Below, piece by piece: positions 51,174-62,331 of a DNA stretch of 64,000 bases. The stretch's first letter is position 1, and the number at the start of each line of letters is the position of its first letter. Made by a program: the position numbers and the translations under genes. The DNA is from Capronia americana (Eukaryota > Ascomycota > Eurotiomycetes > Chaetothyriales > Herpotrichiellaceae): contig JADWQD010000003.1 in NCBI GenBank assembly GCA_016110215.1, positions 868,001 through 932,000 on the forward strand, given 5' to 3'. The notes beneath the pieces were generated by a model, which had not been told where the DNA came from, did no database searches, and saw nothing but the letters and a program-made list of their open reading frames with translations.

Positions 51174-52223
51174 TCACTCCTCTTTCACTTCCGCAGTCTT
51201 CTTCGCTTTCCTCTTGAACCCCTCTGAAGCACTTCCAACATCAGTGCCCATTGTGGCATCCCACCATCTGAACGAACTGGCATAATTGCCGAGGAATTTC
51301 TCATGATGGACATCATGATGATCGGCGCCTGCCCAAAACGGCAAAAAGTGATGCAAAGACCAAGGGAACTCGTATCCAGAATGCGAATCAATAGCCTGGA
51401 AAAGGCGGCCCACGATCCACAGGTACATCGTGATGACATGTAAGTTCTTGGTCAGCGCGCAAAAGGCGATGGGGATGCCCACACTGCCGAATGCAAGAAT
51501 CATGGTTTCAAGTGGAGAGGCGTACTCCGCTGCAAGACCGAAAGGTGCGCTGTACTGGTGGTGCAGTTTGTGAATCATCTTGTAGAGTTTCGGCATGTGC
51601 AGGGCTCGGTGGAACCAGTAATGCCATGCGTCTTCGAGGACAAAGAACAACGCAATTTGCCAGGCCATGGTGTACCATGGAGGGAAAGGCACGGATGTTG
51701 AGAGGCCGAAGAACTGGCATGCTGGGTGGAAGAGCCATATTTGAGGGAGTTCGACGGTGAAGTGGGAGAGGAGGACAAGTTTGGCGCAGGCCCATTGTTC
51801 GGCGAGGGTAGGCATCTTGCCCTGTGTCGCCACAAATGTCAGCTTTGAACCCACTTCGAAGTGATGTGACGGTGGCACGTACAGCCTGGATCTTATACCT
51901 CCTAAAATACGGAATCTTATCCATAATGATAAACGGCAGGGCTCGGCCAAAGTAGATCACCTCGTGCATGGTGAAGGACATTATCCCCGTGGCGAGGACA
52001 TCGTTCTGCATGTACGCGTACCATGCTGCCCACGCCTTCTCGAAGACGTTTAGGTGCACATTGTAGGCGGCGATGTCGTTAAAGTAGTCGGTGTAGCTTG
52101 CGGGTGCACCGCTGATCAAAGAACTCGTGTAATTCCTGCACAGCCGGAGAAGCAGGGGTTAGCTCGGGCAAAACATGATCTTTCTGACGGGATCTTGTTT
52201 GCAGTGAGGTGCGGTACGTACAT
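51174..52223 (-). CDS. ERG25: C4-methylsterol oxidase Erg25, start codon split by an intron
   Basis: ER membrane di-iron oxygenase that oxidises the C4 methyl groups of sterols in ergosterol synthesis. Exons (minus strand): 52222-52223 (bases AT), 51883-52135, 51174-51821; introns of 86 and 61 nt; 300 aa. The ATG forms only on splicing AT to G, giving MNYTSSLISGAPASYTDY. Donor GTACGT and acceptor GCTGTGCAG, with branch GCTAAC, are strong, and the next exon has no alternative early ATG. Seen: the three histidine boxes HYWFH (152-156), HKLHH (169-173) and HDVHH (254-258), plus hydrophobic helices near 50-72 and 138-148. Length is close to yeast Erg25 (309). Divergent from an MFS gene. Confidence 0.93.
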
Positions 52224-52871
52224 TTCGAGGAGGAAGTGAACCCGTCGAGTCTAGCCGCAAGGTAGGGAACGAAATCGGTCGGGACAGTAGAATCAATAAT
52301 AAACTGAAGCTCAAGGGAAACAGAGGTCAAAGAACCTCAGATCAAACAATTTCAATATCAGATTGACGATCTGGATCCAAAGCCAGGGTCTTTCTTTGAT
52401 TGGCAAGTGTGGGCGGGCAGGGCACGCAGGGGCATTTTTATTGGGCCTGGGACGGTGGTGTCACTCGGTGCTGCACTGCGGATTTGGAGCTTCCGGGTGG
52501 TGGAAGTGCGGTGGGCTGATGCGCAGCAGCCAGGCGGTGAAAACGCCTTTGTGAGTGGCGTGTCTAGCCAGGCACCAAAAGCTTGACCTTAGGCACGGCA
52601 GGGTGCAAATAGGCCAAAAGTGCCAAGCGAAAGCACTCTCTGGAGTTTAGGAGGCAGTGACATCACCCACTTGACCCAGTACCGGTTCGGGAGAAAAACC
52701 GCGTTGATGAGTGTGCCAACCCGTGGCCAACGTCACAGCACAGGGGAGATCGTGCTTTCAGACCTGGGCTATATGGTACTGTGATCTCTGTCTAGATATC
52801 TCAGGATCTCTCAGGATCCCTTTTTCCCCTCAAGAAGCAGTTCAGCCAGGTTAAGCAAGACGCAATCAAAA
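52224..52871. promoter_or_regulatory. Divergent promoter region, ERG25 / MFS (648 bp)
   Basis: Contains a GT/GC-rich patch at 52390-52540 and the leaders of both genes. No further gene. Confidence 0.45.
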
Positions 52872-54561
52872 ATGTCCCTAACTGCAACTGATACCGTTGA
52901 GCTTACGGCTCCAGCACCAGCAGTCACAACAACGCGGAAGCTGTCTTTCACGGGCGATGAACCGATAGCACGCGAGGATGCACGAACCACATCTGAGCAG
53001 CCTTCCCTGAAGAAGGGCACGACTGCAATTATTTTCGCTTCGATAACAGGCGTAACTGGCATCAGCTCTCTTCTGGCTGGTTTGGTAACGGTTGTTCTCC
53101 CGACCGTGGCCAAAGATCTCAGCCTCTCTGATGCCGTCCTTCTATGGTATATCCAACCCTTTGCCCATCGCTCCGGATGAATGTGCTCAATGGATATTGC
53201 AGGCCCTCGTCCATCTATGCCCTCACGTGCGGATGCTCGCTCATCCTTTCTGGCGCCGTCGCCGATGTAGTAGGCAGCCGTTTTATGTACCTGCTGGGCT
53301 GCTTACTGCAAAGCATCTTCACACTGGCATGCGGACTCGCCAAAAGTAGTTTCCAGCTGCTATTCTTCCGCGCACTCGCTGGAATTGCAATTGCATTCTG
53401 CCTGCCGTCGGCAGTCAGCCTGATCACCTCATACTTTCCACACGGGCAACGCAGAAACTTTGCATTCGCTATGATGGGAGCGGGGCAGCCTATAGGTTTC
53501 TCCGTCGGCCTTGTTGTGGGCGGTATCCTGGCTGACGGACCCGGATGGCGAGTTGGATTCTACATTGCGGCGGCCATTAATACGTTGTTTCTGGGCTTAG
53601 CACTGTTTGGTCTTCCGAAGCCAGCAGACCCGACACAACTATCACTGAGTCGATTAAGAACGGAGATAGACTGGCCGGGGGCTTTCATCCTCAGCACGGC
53701 ACTAGGTCTGCTGTCATATGTCTTTGCGTGAGTAGTTTGCTTCCATCTGAGAGGAGTGCGGTACTGACCGGTCTCAGCGTCCTGACTGGCAGTGTCTCAA
53801 GCATCAAGTCTCCCACCAACATCGCGTGCTTGTCAACTGCCGTAGCACTGATCCCAGCTTTCATCTTCTGGGTCGGCCGACAAGAAAGGCTCGGCCGCCC
53901 AGCAATCATTCCCAACTCACTCTGGCGCAACCGAGTATTCACAAGCGTTTGCATCGACGTTTTCCTTGCTTGGGGCGCCTTCAATGCCACCGAAACTCTT
54001 CTCACATTCTTTTTTCAGGACATTCAGCACCTCAGTGCCACGCAAACGTCACTGCGCTTCTTACCAGCTCCAGCTTCGGGCATTGCAACAAACATCGTAA
54101 TGGGGCTGGCAGTCCACAAAGTCCGTGCGGACTGGGCGGTCATAGTCACAATGGCAGTATCCTCCATTTCACCCCTCCTGGTCGCCATCATGAAAGTCCG
54201 GGCACCTTACTGGGAGTACGCCTTCCCAGCCATTGCTCTGAATGCTATCGGGCCAGATGTGCTCTTTACTGTTTCAAATCTTGTCATCACAGCCGCCTTT
54301 CCCGAAAAGACTCAAGCATTGGCGGGAGGCGTGTTCAACACCGTCGCACAAATCGGCAAAAGCGTCGGGCTGGCTCTTTCTGCAGTTATTGCTGGGAGTA
54401 TCACGATGCAGTCCAATTACCCTGACAAGCACGGGCCCAAGGCGCTGATGGAGGGATACAGGGCTGCATTTTGGTTCATTCTCTCTGTGACAGCGGCGAC
54501 GCTCGTGGTGAGCTTGTGGGGACTCAGAAATATCGGCAAGATTGGCCTGAAACGAGAGTAG
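52872..54561 (+). CDS. MFS transporter, DHA2-like (14 TMS)
   Basis: 527 aa from exons 52872-53146, 53203-53727, 53778-54561 (introns of 56 and 50 nt; both split a codon and restore frame). Seen: a hydrophilic N-tail of about 55 residues, TM1 IIFASITGVTGISSLLAGLVTVVLPTVAKDL, a motif A-like region GAVADVVGSRFMYLLG, motif C-like GAGQPIGFSVGLVVGG, WRVGFYI, and further helices to TLVVSLWGLRNIGK: about 14 in all. Family members export drugs or small acids (aminotriazole-resistance type). Divergent from ERG25, which may hint at sterol or azole stress, but the substrate is unknown. Confidence 0.9.
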
Positions 54562-55250
54562 ATACGATAACAACCTCGTCGGCGACCATTTCATAGGGTT
54601 CGGTGATGATTGTTTGTGAATGCGCATTTCTTTGAAATTTCGTCTGCGTCGCCATGTGTTTCGGGATAGGCGAGCCCAGTCACAGCTTCGAAGCTTAAGC
54701 ACGAATGGTGTGAGCCGAACTCTCGGACCCCTACGGCCCATGGCTCGGGATTTTCTCGAATTCGTCGAGCAGCGTCGTGTCGGACACGTGGGTTCCTCAA
54801 GGGCAAGTATTGGCATCTCTCGGCACGCATTCTTGTCGCTTTCCACCACCAAACATCATCGCGCAGCAGACCACGGTTCATACACTGTCTGGCATTTGTC
54901 CGGTCATCTTGCACGAATAGTGGGCGGCCTATTCTTGGTCATGCCACCCCTGTTCCAGGTTCCGTGGGCTCGCGAGGCGGGGTGGAGGGGCGGGTAGTGT
55001 CCCCTGAGCCTGTCAGGATGCCTCAAGAACGTTCATCACCACGGAATGGAAGTGGCGAAGCACATACGCTCTCCAGCGCTCAACTGACGTGCAAAAGGTA
55101 ATAAATGGAGAGGCTCCGGTACTGACTTTGAAGTGTTCCAAGACGCTCAGTCTACGTTGGGTAATTGTACTTGGCCCAACGCCAGCCTGCCTAGTGCGTG
55201 ATCTTGAAAGCACCTGCGTTTTCCACGTCCTCCCTTTGCGCTCCAACAAC
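54562..55250. other. Intergenic (689 bp)
   Basis: A 125-codon plus-strand ORF (54620-54997) and overlapping antisense ORFs have no domain content and are not accepted. Otherwise featureless. Confidence 0.5.
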
Positions 55251-55715
55251 ATGTCGATCAAAGAGCCAAAATCAGTTTTCGACCAGAACCCTGGCGCCCA
55301 GATGTCGAGACCTGCGAGTGTCTTCTCCGCTCAGTCAATTGATACGGTCGTCGCGGATCAAAGCTACCGGGGCTTTCCTTCTGAACAAGCCTACCTCGAT
55401 GCATTGAAAACCTGGGCACAATCAAAGATGTTCTACGAAGCTGATGAACAATTGAGTGGCTTTTATGGCAAAAGCACCGTCGATGATATCCTCGGCAAGC
55501 AAGGAACAACCAGGGGTATGACGAAGAGTACCAGGGACCAGAGGAGGGCGACCGTAGCCCCTCAGCTCGACACAGTCGCCGAACACAATGGCAGTACCGC
55601 AGCGTTGTCTCGACACAGTTCTGCAAATGCGGTCGTGGACTCATCTGCTACACCAACGGAAGGCAAAGGGAACAAGTTGAAGCGAGTTTTTCATCGGCGG
55701 AAAACGATTGTATAG
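55251..55715 (+). CDS. Small hypothetical protein (154 aa)
   Basis: Start MSIKEPKSVFDQNPGAQMSRPASVFS at 55251; the frame is open upstream, but that part is without character. Seen: a Ser-rich N-terminus with repeated RPASVFS/AQSIDT; a central well-folded-looking block YRGFPSEQAYLDALKTWAQSKMFYEADEQLSGFYGKSTVDDIL; a basic tail GNKLKRVFHRRKTIV. I do not recognise a family. The ordered middle and basic end argue for a real gene. Plus-strand neighbours give no functional hint. Confidence 0.6.
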   Translation: MSIKEPKSVFDQNPGAQMSRPASVFSAQSIDTVVADQSYRGFPSEQAYLDALKTWAQSKMFYEADEQLSGFYGKSTVDDILGKQGTTRGMTKSTRDQRRATVAPQLDTVAEHNGSTAALSRHSSANAVVDSSATPTEGKGNKLKRVFHRRKTIV

Positions 55716-56706
55716 CTCGGCTCTAGGAGACCACCAGTACCAGTACCAGTACCTCGTACTCGCATCATTATCTAATTAGACTCTGGAGGTTTCAGGCGTT
55801 GACCACCTGGACAAGATTCATTCCTTGGATCGGAGAAGGAAATAGCCATTCACGGAGTATCGGATCTTAACAGTATTTTGCAAGGCCAAACTGGTCGGCA
55901 GGAGCAGGCATGAGGCAGCTTCTTCCAGCCTTCGAGCATTTACGGTGATTCACTTCTGAGCTTCGTTTTTAACCTGTCTCTGTTGCCATGGGTGTTCTGA
56001 TTGTGCCTATTTCCAAGCGACACCTTGACCGCACGCTCTCTCCCCTTGCAGGTACGGAGTAGAGGTGTTCGCATCTGGAGATCTCCTCGCACGTTCACCT
56101 AGCACAGCATTGGGTGCTCTTCGCACTCAACTATCAATTTCTATAACAGGACTGCTTGGTCTCCTCGCTTGCTCGATCAGTGTGAGTCTCTAGGCCCTCG
56201 TCCCATTTGGAACTTTTGCCGACCGATTTGAACAGTCGACTCGCCCAATAGCCACGTTTTCATAATTCCGTTATCTCACCTTTACCGAGTATTATTCAGC
56301 CGATACGAGCACCGAACCCCTCGATCAACCGTCCTTCACCGACCCGACCATCGCGAACTGAGGGCTCCAGACGCCAGCGCTTGGCCGCAGCCCCACCAAC
56401 GTTTTCCCAGAACAGATGCCAGCTTGACACAACAGTTTCGAGCAGCCGGGGATTTCACCTTCCTGTTCAACATATCTGCCCACTTTCAGTGAAGTGCAAT
56501 CATTCTAGGCGACCTTATCAGGAGAACTGCACGTGAAGGAATGCTTAGCTAGATCGAACCGCAGCAGCATCGAAGCTTCCTGGAATGTTCTTCGCATGCG
56601 ACAACCCCTGACCAGTGCCTGACTAAAGTTACGCATACAAGAGTCCGGCTACTTCCCTAGGACTCCACTTCTTCTACTGTCCAGACATTTCCTACGCAAT
56701 GGATCT
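55716..56706. other. Intergenic / 5' leader (991 bp)
   Basis: Long upstream region of the regulator at 56707. Several ACC/TAC repeats (GTACCAGTACCAGTACC near 55738) and a short uORF at its end. No further gene. Confidence 0.5.
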
Positions 56707-56710
56707 ATGA
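56699..56710 (+). promoter_or_regulatory. Three-codon uORF overlapping the main start (ATGA)
   Basis: ATG GAT CTA TGA: the stop codon of this minimal uORF overlaps the main ATG at 56707-56709 as ATGA. The geometry suits reinitiation control of the regulator. Whether the transcript includes the uORF depends on the unmapped 5' end. Confidence 0.45.
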
Positions 56711-58407
56711 CCATGGCTGCAGACAAAGACAAGCCGAACTTCTCGGCAAACCTCTTATGGGTCAATCACGATGCTCAGAACATGCAAGCACAACCTCACC
56801 GGCAGAGGGTATTCAGCCACATCCAACAACAATATCGACCCTGGCTGAGACGGGATTCGGCGCAGAAATTAAGGAAGAGCGCGAAGGTCCCTACGACTAC
56901 CTCTCGCCGGAGCTCTTTGGACAATGAGGAAGATCGCTCCGAGATGTCGGTAGGCGTACAATGTGAAGAGCAGCTAGTGCCACACTGACCAATCCTGAAG
57001 GGCACTTCTCCCGCCTCTTCATTCACCTCCTACACATCCGAATTCATTGCGAGTCCGGACAGAAGTCCCCCACGCAGTGTGCAAGATATCAGTCTGTTCC
57101 AGGGAAATTCCGATCCGTTCGCTGCCTACCCCATAAAGATTTCTGCCAGAGTCAACGACATTCTGAGATTCTATCGGGACATTGTCCTCCCGTCTCAATA
57201 CCATACCACTCCGGACGGATGGCGGACCTTGGAAGCCGCCGCTGATGACTGGAGGGACGTCGTACGTTCTCTCCACGAGAAAGGCGGCGCCTTAGGCTTT
57301 CTGGCTCGTTGGGCACAAGTCGCCTCAAACACTACTGAGAACCCGGAGCTGGCGCTTCAGAGCCTGAAGTTCCGATCCCAGAGTACCTCGGAACTACTCA
57401 GAAAGGTGCGGCAGGGGTCTGGGATTGCATCGAGGTCATCGTACTGGCATATCATTGCCTTGTATATGGCCGAGGCACAAGCCGGAAATGCGGATGCCGC
57501 TTGGACCCATGCCGCGATGCTGTCTCGGGCTTTAAGACACGAGAGTGAACACGGACACGTCGATATCACCTCGTTGCGGTCCTTCATGTATAATGAGGCC
57601 TGCGCCTGCTGTATGTTCTTGCGGAAGCCCGTACTCGACTACGACCACTGGATATCGAAGGTGTTCGAGACATATTGGGCAGAAGGCAGGGAGCGATTGC
57701 CGGCGATGCAGCTATCATTTCCTACCTTTTTAGATCCTTCCATCGAAGACGACTTCCTTAAGAACATGTTTGTCCGACAGCGCGAAGGGCTGGCGGTCTG
57801 GCGGCACGGGTCTGAAAGAGCAGAAGGGCTGGCCCCCGAGGTCTTCACCTGGTGGTGTTCGAGCCATCTCGTCAAGCATACGCGGCTTCTGAAGTACGCC
57901 CTCGACTGCATCGATGCAGGAAAAGAGCTGAAAGGCGCGCAGCCGCACATACTGGAGAAGAACGCCTATCTTGCCTTGACTGCCGTGTACTGGACCCGAC
58001 TGATCGCAGGGGACGAAACACTTCTTGGAAAAGAAATTTTCCAAACGAAGAGGCCCTTGCGAAGACTCACTCAGGAGCTGCTTGAGAAAGACCGGCATAG
58101 AATTGAATTCACAGGTTCGATGCAATTTGCAAATGCACGATTATGGGCCCTTTATGTGGGTGCGCAGGCGGAACATGATCAAGACGGCGTCCGCAGTGCC
58201 TCTGACGGCTGGTTCAGTGATGAGTTCTCCCTCCAGGCCGATCGAATGAATCTGCACTCCTGGGACGCGGTCCGCAAGATCCTCGATGGCTTCCTGGACT
58301 GCGATGTCGTTGAACCCCACGGCTGGCGGTTCGCGCCCGCTCTGCTCCTCAAGCGGCCTCATCTACCATTGAGAGGAGACTGTCCCAGCTTATTCAACAT
58401 CCCATGA
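56707..58407 (+). CDS. Fungal transcription factor, Fungal_trans_2-like, no zinc cluster
   Basis: 549 aa from exons 56707-56949 and 57001-58407 (51-nt intron, phase 0, branch CTGAC). Seen: N-terminus NFSANLLWVNHDAQNMQAQPHRQRVFSHIQQQYRPWLRRDSAQKLR, the strand-plus-basic start of the family, with no zinc cluster. A Ser-rich linker follows (TSPASSFTSYTSEFIASPDRSPPRS), then DPFAAYPIKISARVNDILRFYRDIVLPSQYH and a long helical domain (YWHIIALYMAEAQAGNADAAWTHAAMLSRALRHE, NEACACCMFLRKPVLDYD, WTRLIAGDETLLGKEIF). A uORF overlaps the start. Its stop lies 514 bp from the convergent P450 stop. Targets unknown. Confidence 0.8.
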
Positions 58408-58920
58408 GCGGAACAGTAACAGGAGCGGTGAACTTCCCACAAATCCAACCCGCAGAAAGCACCTTCTGTCCAGGCGTTGCCGTGGCGTATGAGATGGCCT
58501 ACAATACCAGACTGAAACCACGACCCTGCCTGACCTCGAAGTTCCCAGACTTAGCAGGAGGCTGTGCTGTTGTTGTCGTGTTGCCGAATGACTGCAGGGA
58601 GACGGAAAGCTCCTGGGAGAGTCGGAAGCGGAAACGTGATTTTATATATTTGTACTGTATATCTACGGAACTCCTGAGGCTGAGACGGGAAAAAGTGGAC
58701 ACGGCGGCATGGCGTTCGCCTGCTGAGCCCCCGACTCTCCTGCTGCGTCCTCTTGTCACATTCCGGACTTGTTCTTGCACAGTGTTCGACAATAAAACAA
58801 CAGGCCGCAAATGCGCCAGGGTCCGATCAACAATGAGATGCAACAATAACGGTAAGACAGCAACACATGGCCTGCATATTCCACACTCGGCCTTACCCCA
58901 CCACTCAGATGATGTACTAT
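58408..58920. other. Convergent intergenic region (513 bp)
   Basis: 3' UTR space between regulator and P450. The plus-strand 179-codon ORF starting at 58404 is read as spurious. Confidence 0.55.
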
Positions 58921-60466
58921 TCAAGATCTGTCTGCACAAATGACAGCGAACGGTGTGGGGAAGTTGGTCAGCTTGTGTCTGGTCTTGAAGACGTAACTTG
59001 GGTCTTCCAGTGAGATCTGGTGGAGACACTGGGTTAGTCGTTCACAGGACTGATGGAACAGGTGGACTCACGTCGAATTCCAGCAGCAACCTCGGAATCA
59101 CCTTCTTCATCTCCAACTCTGCAATGTGTCGCCCGATGCAGACGCGCTTGCCGGCGCCAAACCCGAGGACCGACCTTTCCATCAACAATTTGTGCTGATG
59201 GTCCCCTTCCAACCACCTGTCCGGGCGAAATTCCTCGGCGTCTTTACCGAATATGGGAATGTCATTGTGAGCAACGTTTACCGAGATTGCAACAGTCGTG
59301 CCACCAGGCAGAAATTTGCCAGCAATATCGGCGCCACCGGGAGGGACTGTTCGTTCTAGGAGAGGCTTGACGAAGGGTTGGAGACGCATAGTCTCTTTGA
59401 TGACTGCTCCCAGGTAGTCGAGCTTGTCCGTCTCACTGAACGTCGGAGGGTCAGAGAGTCGGCCTGAGTTGAGAGCGTTGTCAAGCTCGGATCGCAGCTT
59501 CTTCAGCGCTGCGGGGTGTTTCAGGAGGTTGTAGAGGATCATGGTCATGGTGTAGGCGGAGGTATCAAATCCAGCTGCAATCGTACTCGAGACCATGCGC
59601 ACCATGGTTGTTTCTGACACAGTCTCCTTGTGCCGATCCCAACCACAGAGATACTTGGATAAGAGATCTGGTTTCTTGCTGCCAAAACCGCCTGCCTCGC
59701 CTGACTTTAGCCTCTGTCTCCTTTGGGTTTCATCCAAGGCCATGGTTGTCCAGACTTGAGGCTTCGTCCGGCCCCCACCATACCATGCCGAACAAAGCGG
59801 CGATTTGAAGAGCAGCCATTCAAGACCGGGCATACTTTGCCATTGATACCAGTGCTGCAATCTTGCATCGGTCGAGATTGGATTTGTTGACCGGTTGGTC
59901 TCGAGGTAGTCGGTGTCCTTGCTGAACGCGGCTTTCATGAGGAAGTCGACCTGGAATTGTTGCATTGCGTCGAGCAGCGAGACAGTGCGGCGCTTTCGCA
60001 TCGCCTGAACCAGTCTCTCCAAGCTATGGTCCACGTCGGGCTCGTAGTCTAGCAGGTTCTTCGTCGCAAAGGCGCTTCCGACGGCACGTTTCAAGGCGGA
60101 TACCTCGTTCTCATCCTGCATGTCGATCACGCTGCCAATCACCTTGCCATTGACGAGCGCTTGGAGCGTGCGATACGAGTTCGCCTTCTTGAACTCCCCG
60201 TGCATGGAGTGGATCGTCGAGACCGCGGCCGGGTCGGAGATACAGACGGCGTTGGGACCTACGCGCACAAACGCTCCATAGCGGGCGTGCAGGTCTTTCA
60301 GCGTGTCGAGAAACTGGTCACTCTGGATGAGAGAGTACCTCCACAGGTCCGTAAGGGAGGCAAGGAAAGGTCCTGGCACGGAAGACAAACGGCGGTATCT
60401 GAAGTACACCGCTGCCAGCACGACGGTGCCCAAGGACCAGAGCCAGATGGAAGAGGAGTTGATCAT
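58921..60466 (-). CDS. Cytochrome P450, pisatin-demethylase-like
   Basis: ER-anchored monooxygenase, 496 aa. Exons 59072-60466 and 58921-59016 (55-nt intron with branch CGACTAACC). Start MINSSSIWLWSLGTVVLAAVYF at 60466 supplies the membrane anchor. Seen: PGPF hinge, I-helix oxygen motif AGFDTSAYT, ExxR as ETMR, a PERF-like FRPDRW, and heme loop FGAGKRVCIGR with thiolate C443. The last exon adds ISLEDPSYVFKTRHKLTNFPTPFAV, the normal C-terminus; without it the ORF would stop after VSPPVPSVL. Members of this family hydroxylate or demethylate aromatic plant compounds; the substrate here is unknown. Confidence 0.93.
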
Positions 60467-62331
60467 TTTCACGATGTGTATGGTATGAACTCGAGGGTGA
60501 TGTGCGGAGATGGATTTCAATCAACAGGCTTCCCTCTCTTTCTGAGCCTCATATTTCCTTTATATCCCCGCCGCCATGGGATGTATGATGTACGATGCTG
60601 ACTCTCAGCGGACGTACGCCGGTGTCAATCATATGCCATTCTCTATATGCAGCCTTCCAGGAACGGAACCAGGGTCGAGTCTCACACCTCTATAATACGA
60701 GAAGGGGGCCTTATGAAGGATGCGCGGCTGGGGGCGTTGCTCCCTGCACCCCAGTTTCTCCGATCAACCGACCCGATCTACGGGGTACGGAGTGTCTGGG
60801 GTGGAGGAAGTGGACTATAATGTCGTTAACGGTAAAAAAACCCAAGGGAGGAGGGATACGGCTCTCATTATTCACCCTCGACGCTCTGTTGCCGAGATGG
60901 TCGCTGGTGGGGGCGCAGAATGAAACAGTTCCCCAGGTCAGTATCCATCGCGCTCGGTGTCTTTGTACATTCCCTTGCTCCACAGTCATACTCGACGCGT
61001 CAATGACAAGGAAACCCTATGCTCCGTAGTTCTGCCTCGTAAGGCACCGACCCCATATTGTGAGCGGAGAGAGCAAATTGATGACAGTCAGTTCAATACT
61101 TGACATTGACCTGACTAAGCTGTCATATAGCCGGCCACGATCTGACTAGGTACGAGGTACACAGTACGACGTAAATAAGCAAAACACTTGGCATCCCAAG
61201 AGAAGCTTGAGGTCGAACGAGGTGGCCGGTGGAGTTCCGTGTGCTTCTCGCTGATATAACCGAGGATGGTGACCTTCTGGAGAAGATCGGTCAACGCGAC
61301 GTCCTGTCTTACACAGACCTCGTACCAGGCCCCTGTGACGTTACTGTAGGATATGACAGGCACCCTCCTGCCACCTGCCACCTGCCACCACCCAAACAGC
61401 CGACAGAGCGAGAGGGGAAGAGAGCGGGAATATTGTGTCAGCAACCCCGTGCTGCTCGGTCATGGGGCCCCGAATGAGGCTTCCAGTGAAGCTTGTTGAT
61501 CGTTGTAACATACGGACAGTAGCTGGCAGCAATACTAAGGACGAGTTGGAGCTCCAAGGGCACATGGCCCTGAAAACTGAAACTCTTGTGAGCTGGCGGT
61601 AAGCTGTCGCACGGTGTTGAGTATGAGTACGAGGTTCTCCAAAAGTACTATTACTATGGAAGTACGTACTCTCTCAACGCCTCGGAGTCGCATCTTCAGC
61701 AGTGCTCAATGTCAACCTCAGAAAGCGAGCATTCACGAAGCCAGCAAAGGCAGCAAACAGAACATATCAGCCAAGGTCGATCGGCAAGCACCGACTAGGT
61801 ACTTGAGGCGAGCCCGGGATCTGGCGTCAAGCTAAATCACAAGCTTGGAGACGATACTACCTTCTGTTCTCTTCGCTTTCTGATAAGGCCCAATCCTTCT
61901 CACCTCGTAGGGCATTAGGTGTCAGTCATAACGTTGGCGCTGCTTCCCATTGCGGGGAACGCAGGGATGCGACCAGATAACAACATCTCAGGTGGGACAG
62001 GTTCACCAGTAAGTCATGAAGAATGGTTCCTTCTTTCGCCGCTATCTTCCATTCTACTTGATATGTGCTGAGCGATGGATGAGTAGTGCATTGCTATCAT
62101 GGCGACTCCGAGTTCCACGCGCCGCAGTTTGTGCGCAGGTGCCTCTGCATGCAGCTTCCCCTCGAAGGTGTGGCAGGTCCTCTGCGCCGGCGACAATGGA
62201 GGAATACAACATGATAAGGTCGCATCAAGCGCAAGTGCAATAACAAGCTTCTCGTCCAACCCTCTCGCATCGCAGTTTGGTAGCTTAGGTGGTTTATTCG
62301 CTTTCTGCCGGTATAGGATTGAGTTTTCGAT
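60467..62331. other. Intergenic, long divergent region (1.87 kb)
   Basis: Between the P450 and carboxypeptidase starts. Short tandem CTGCCAC repeats near 61374-61390; no domain-bearing ORF, tRNA or transposon was recognised. Confidence 0.5.

Noticed and set aside
54620..54997. 125-codon ORF downstream of the second MFS gene
   Set aside because: Arg-rich, no recognisable folds; the opposite strand is similarly open.
58404..58943. 179-codon plus-strand ORF after the regulator
   Set aside because: It overlaps the regulator stop and the P450 last exon on the other strand. No domain is visible, and the mixed composition suggests chance.
58499..59029. 176-codon minus-strand ORF downstream of the P450
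   Set aside because: It reads the P450 last exon in the wrong frame. The correct frame gives the P450 C-terminus.
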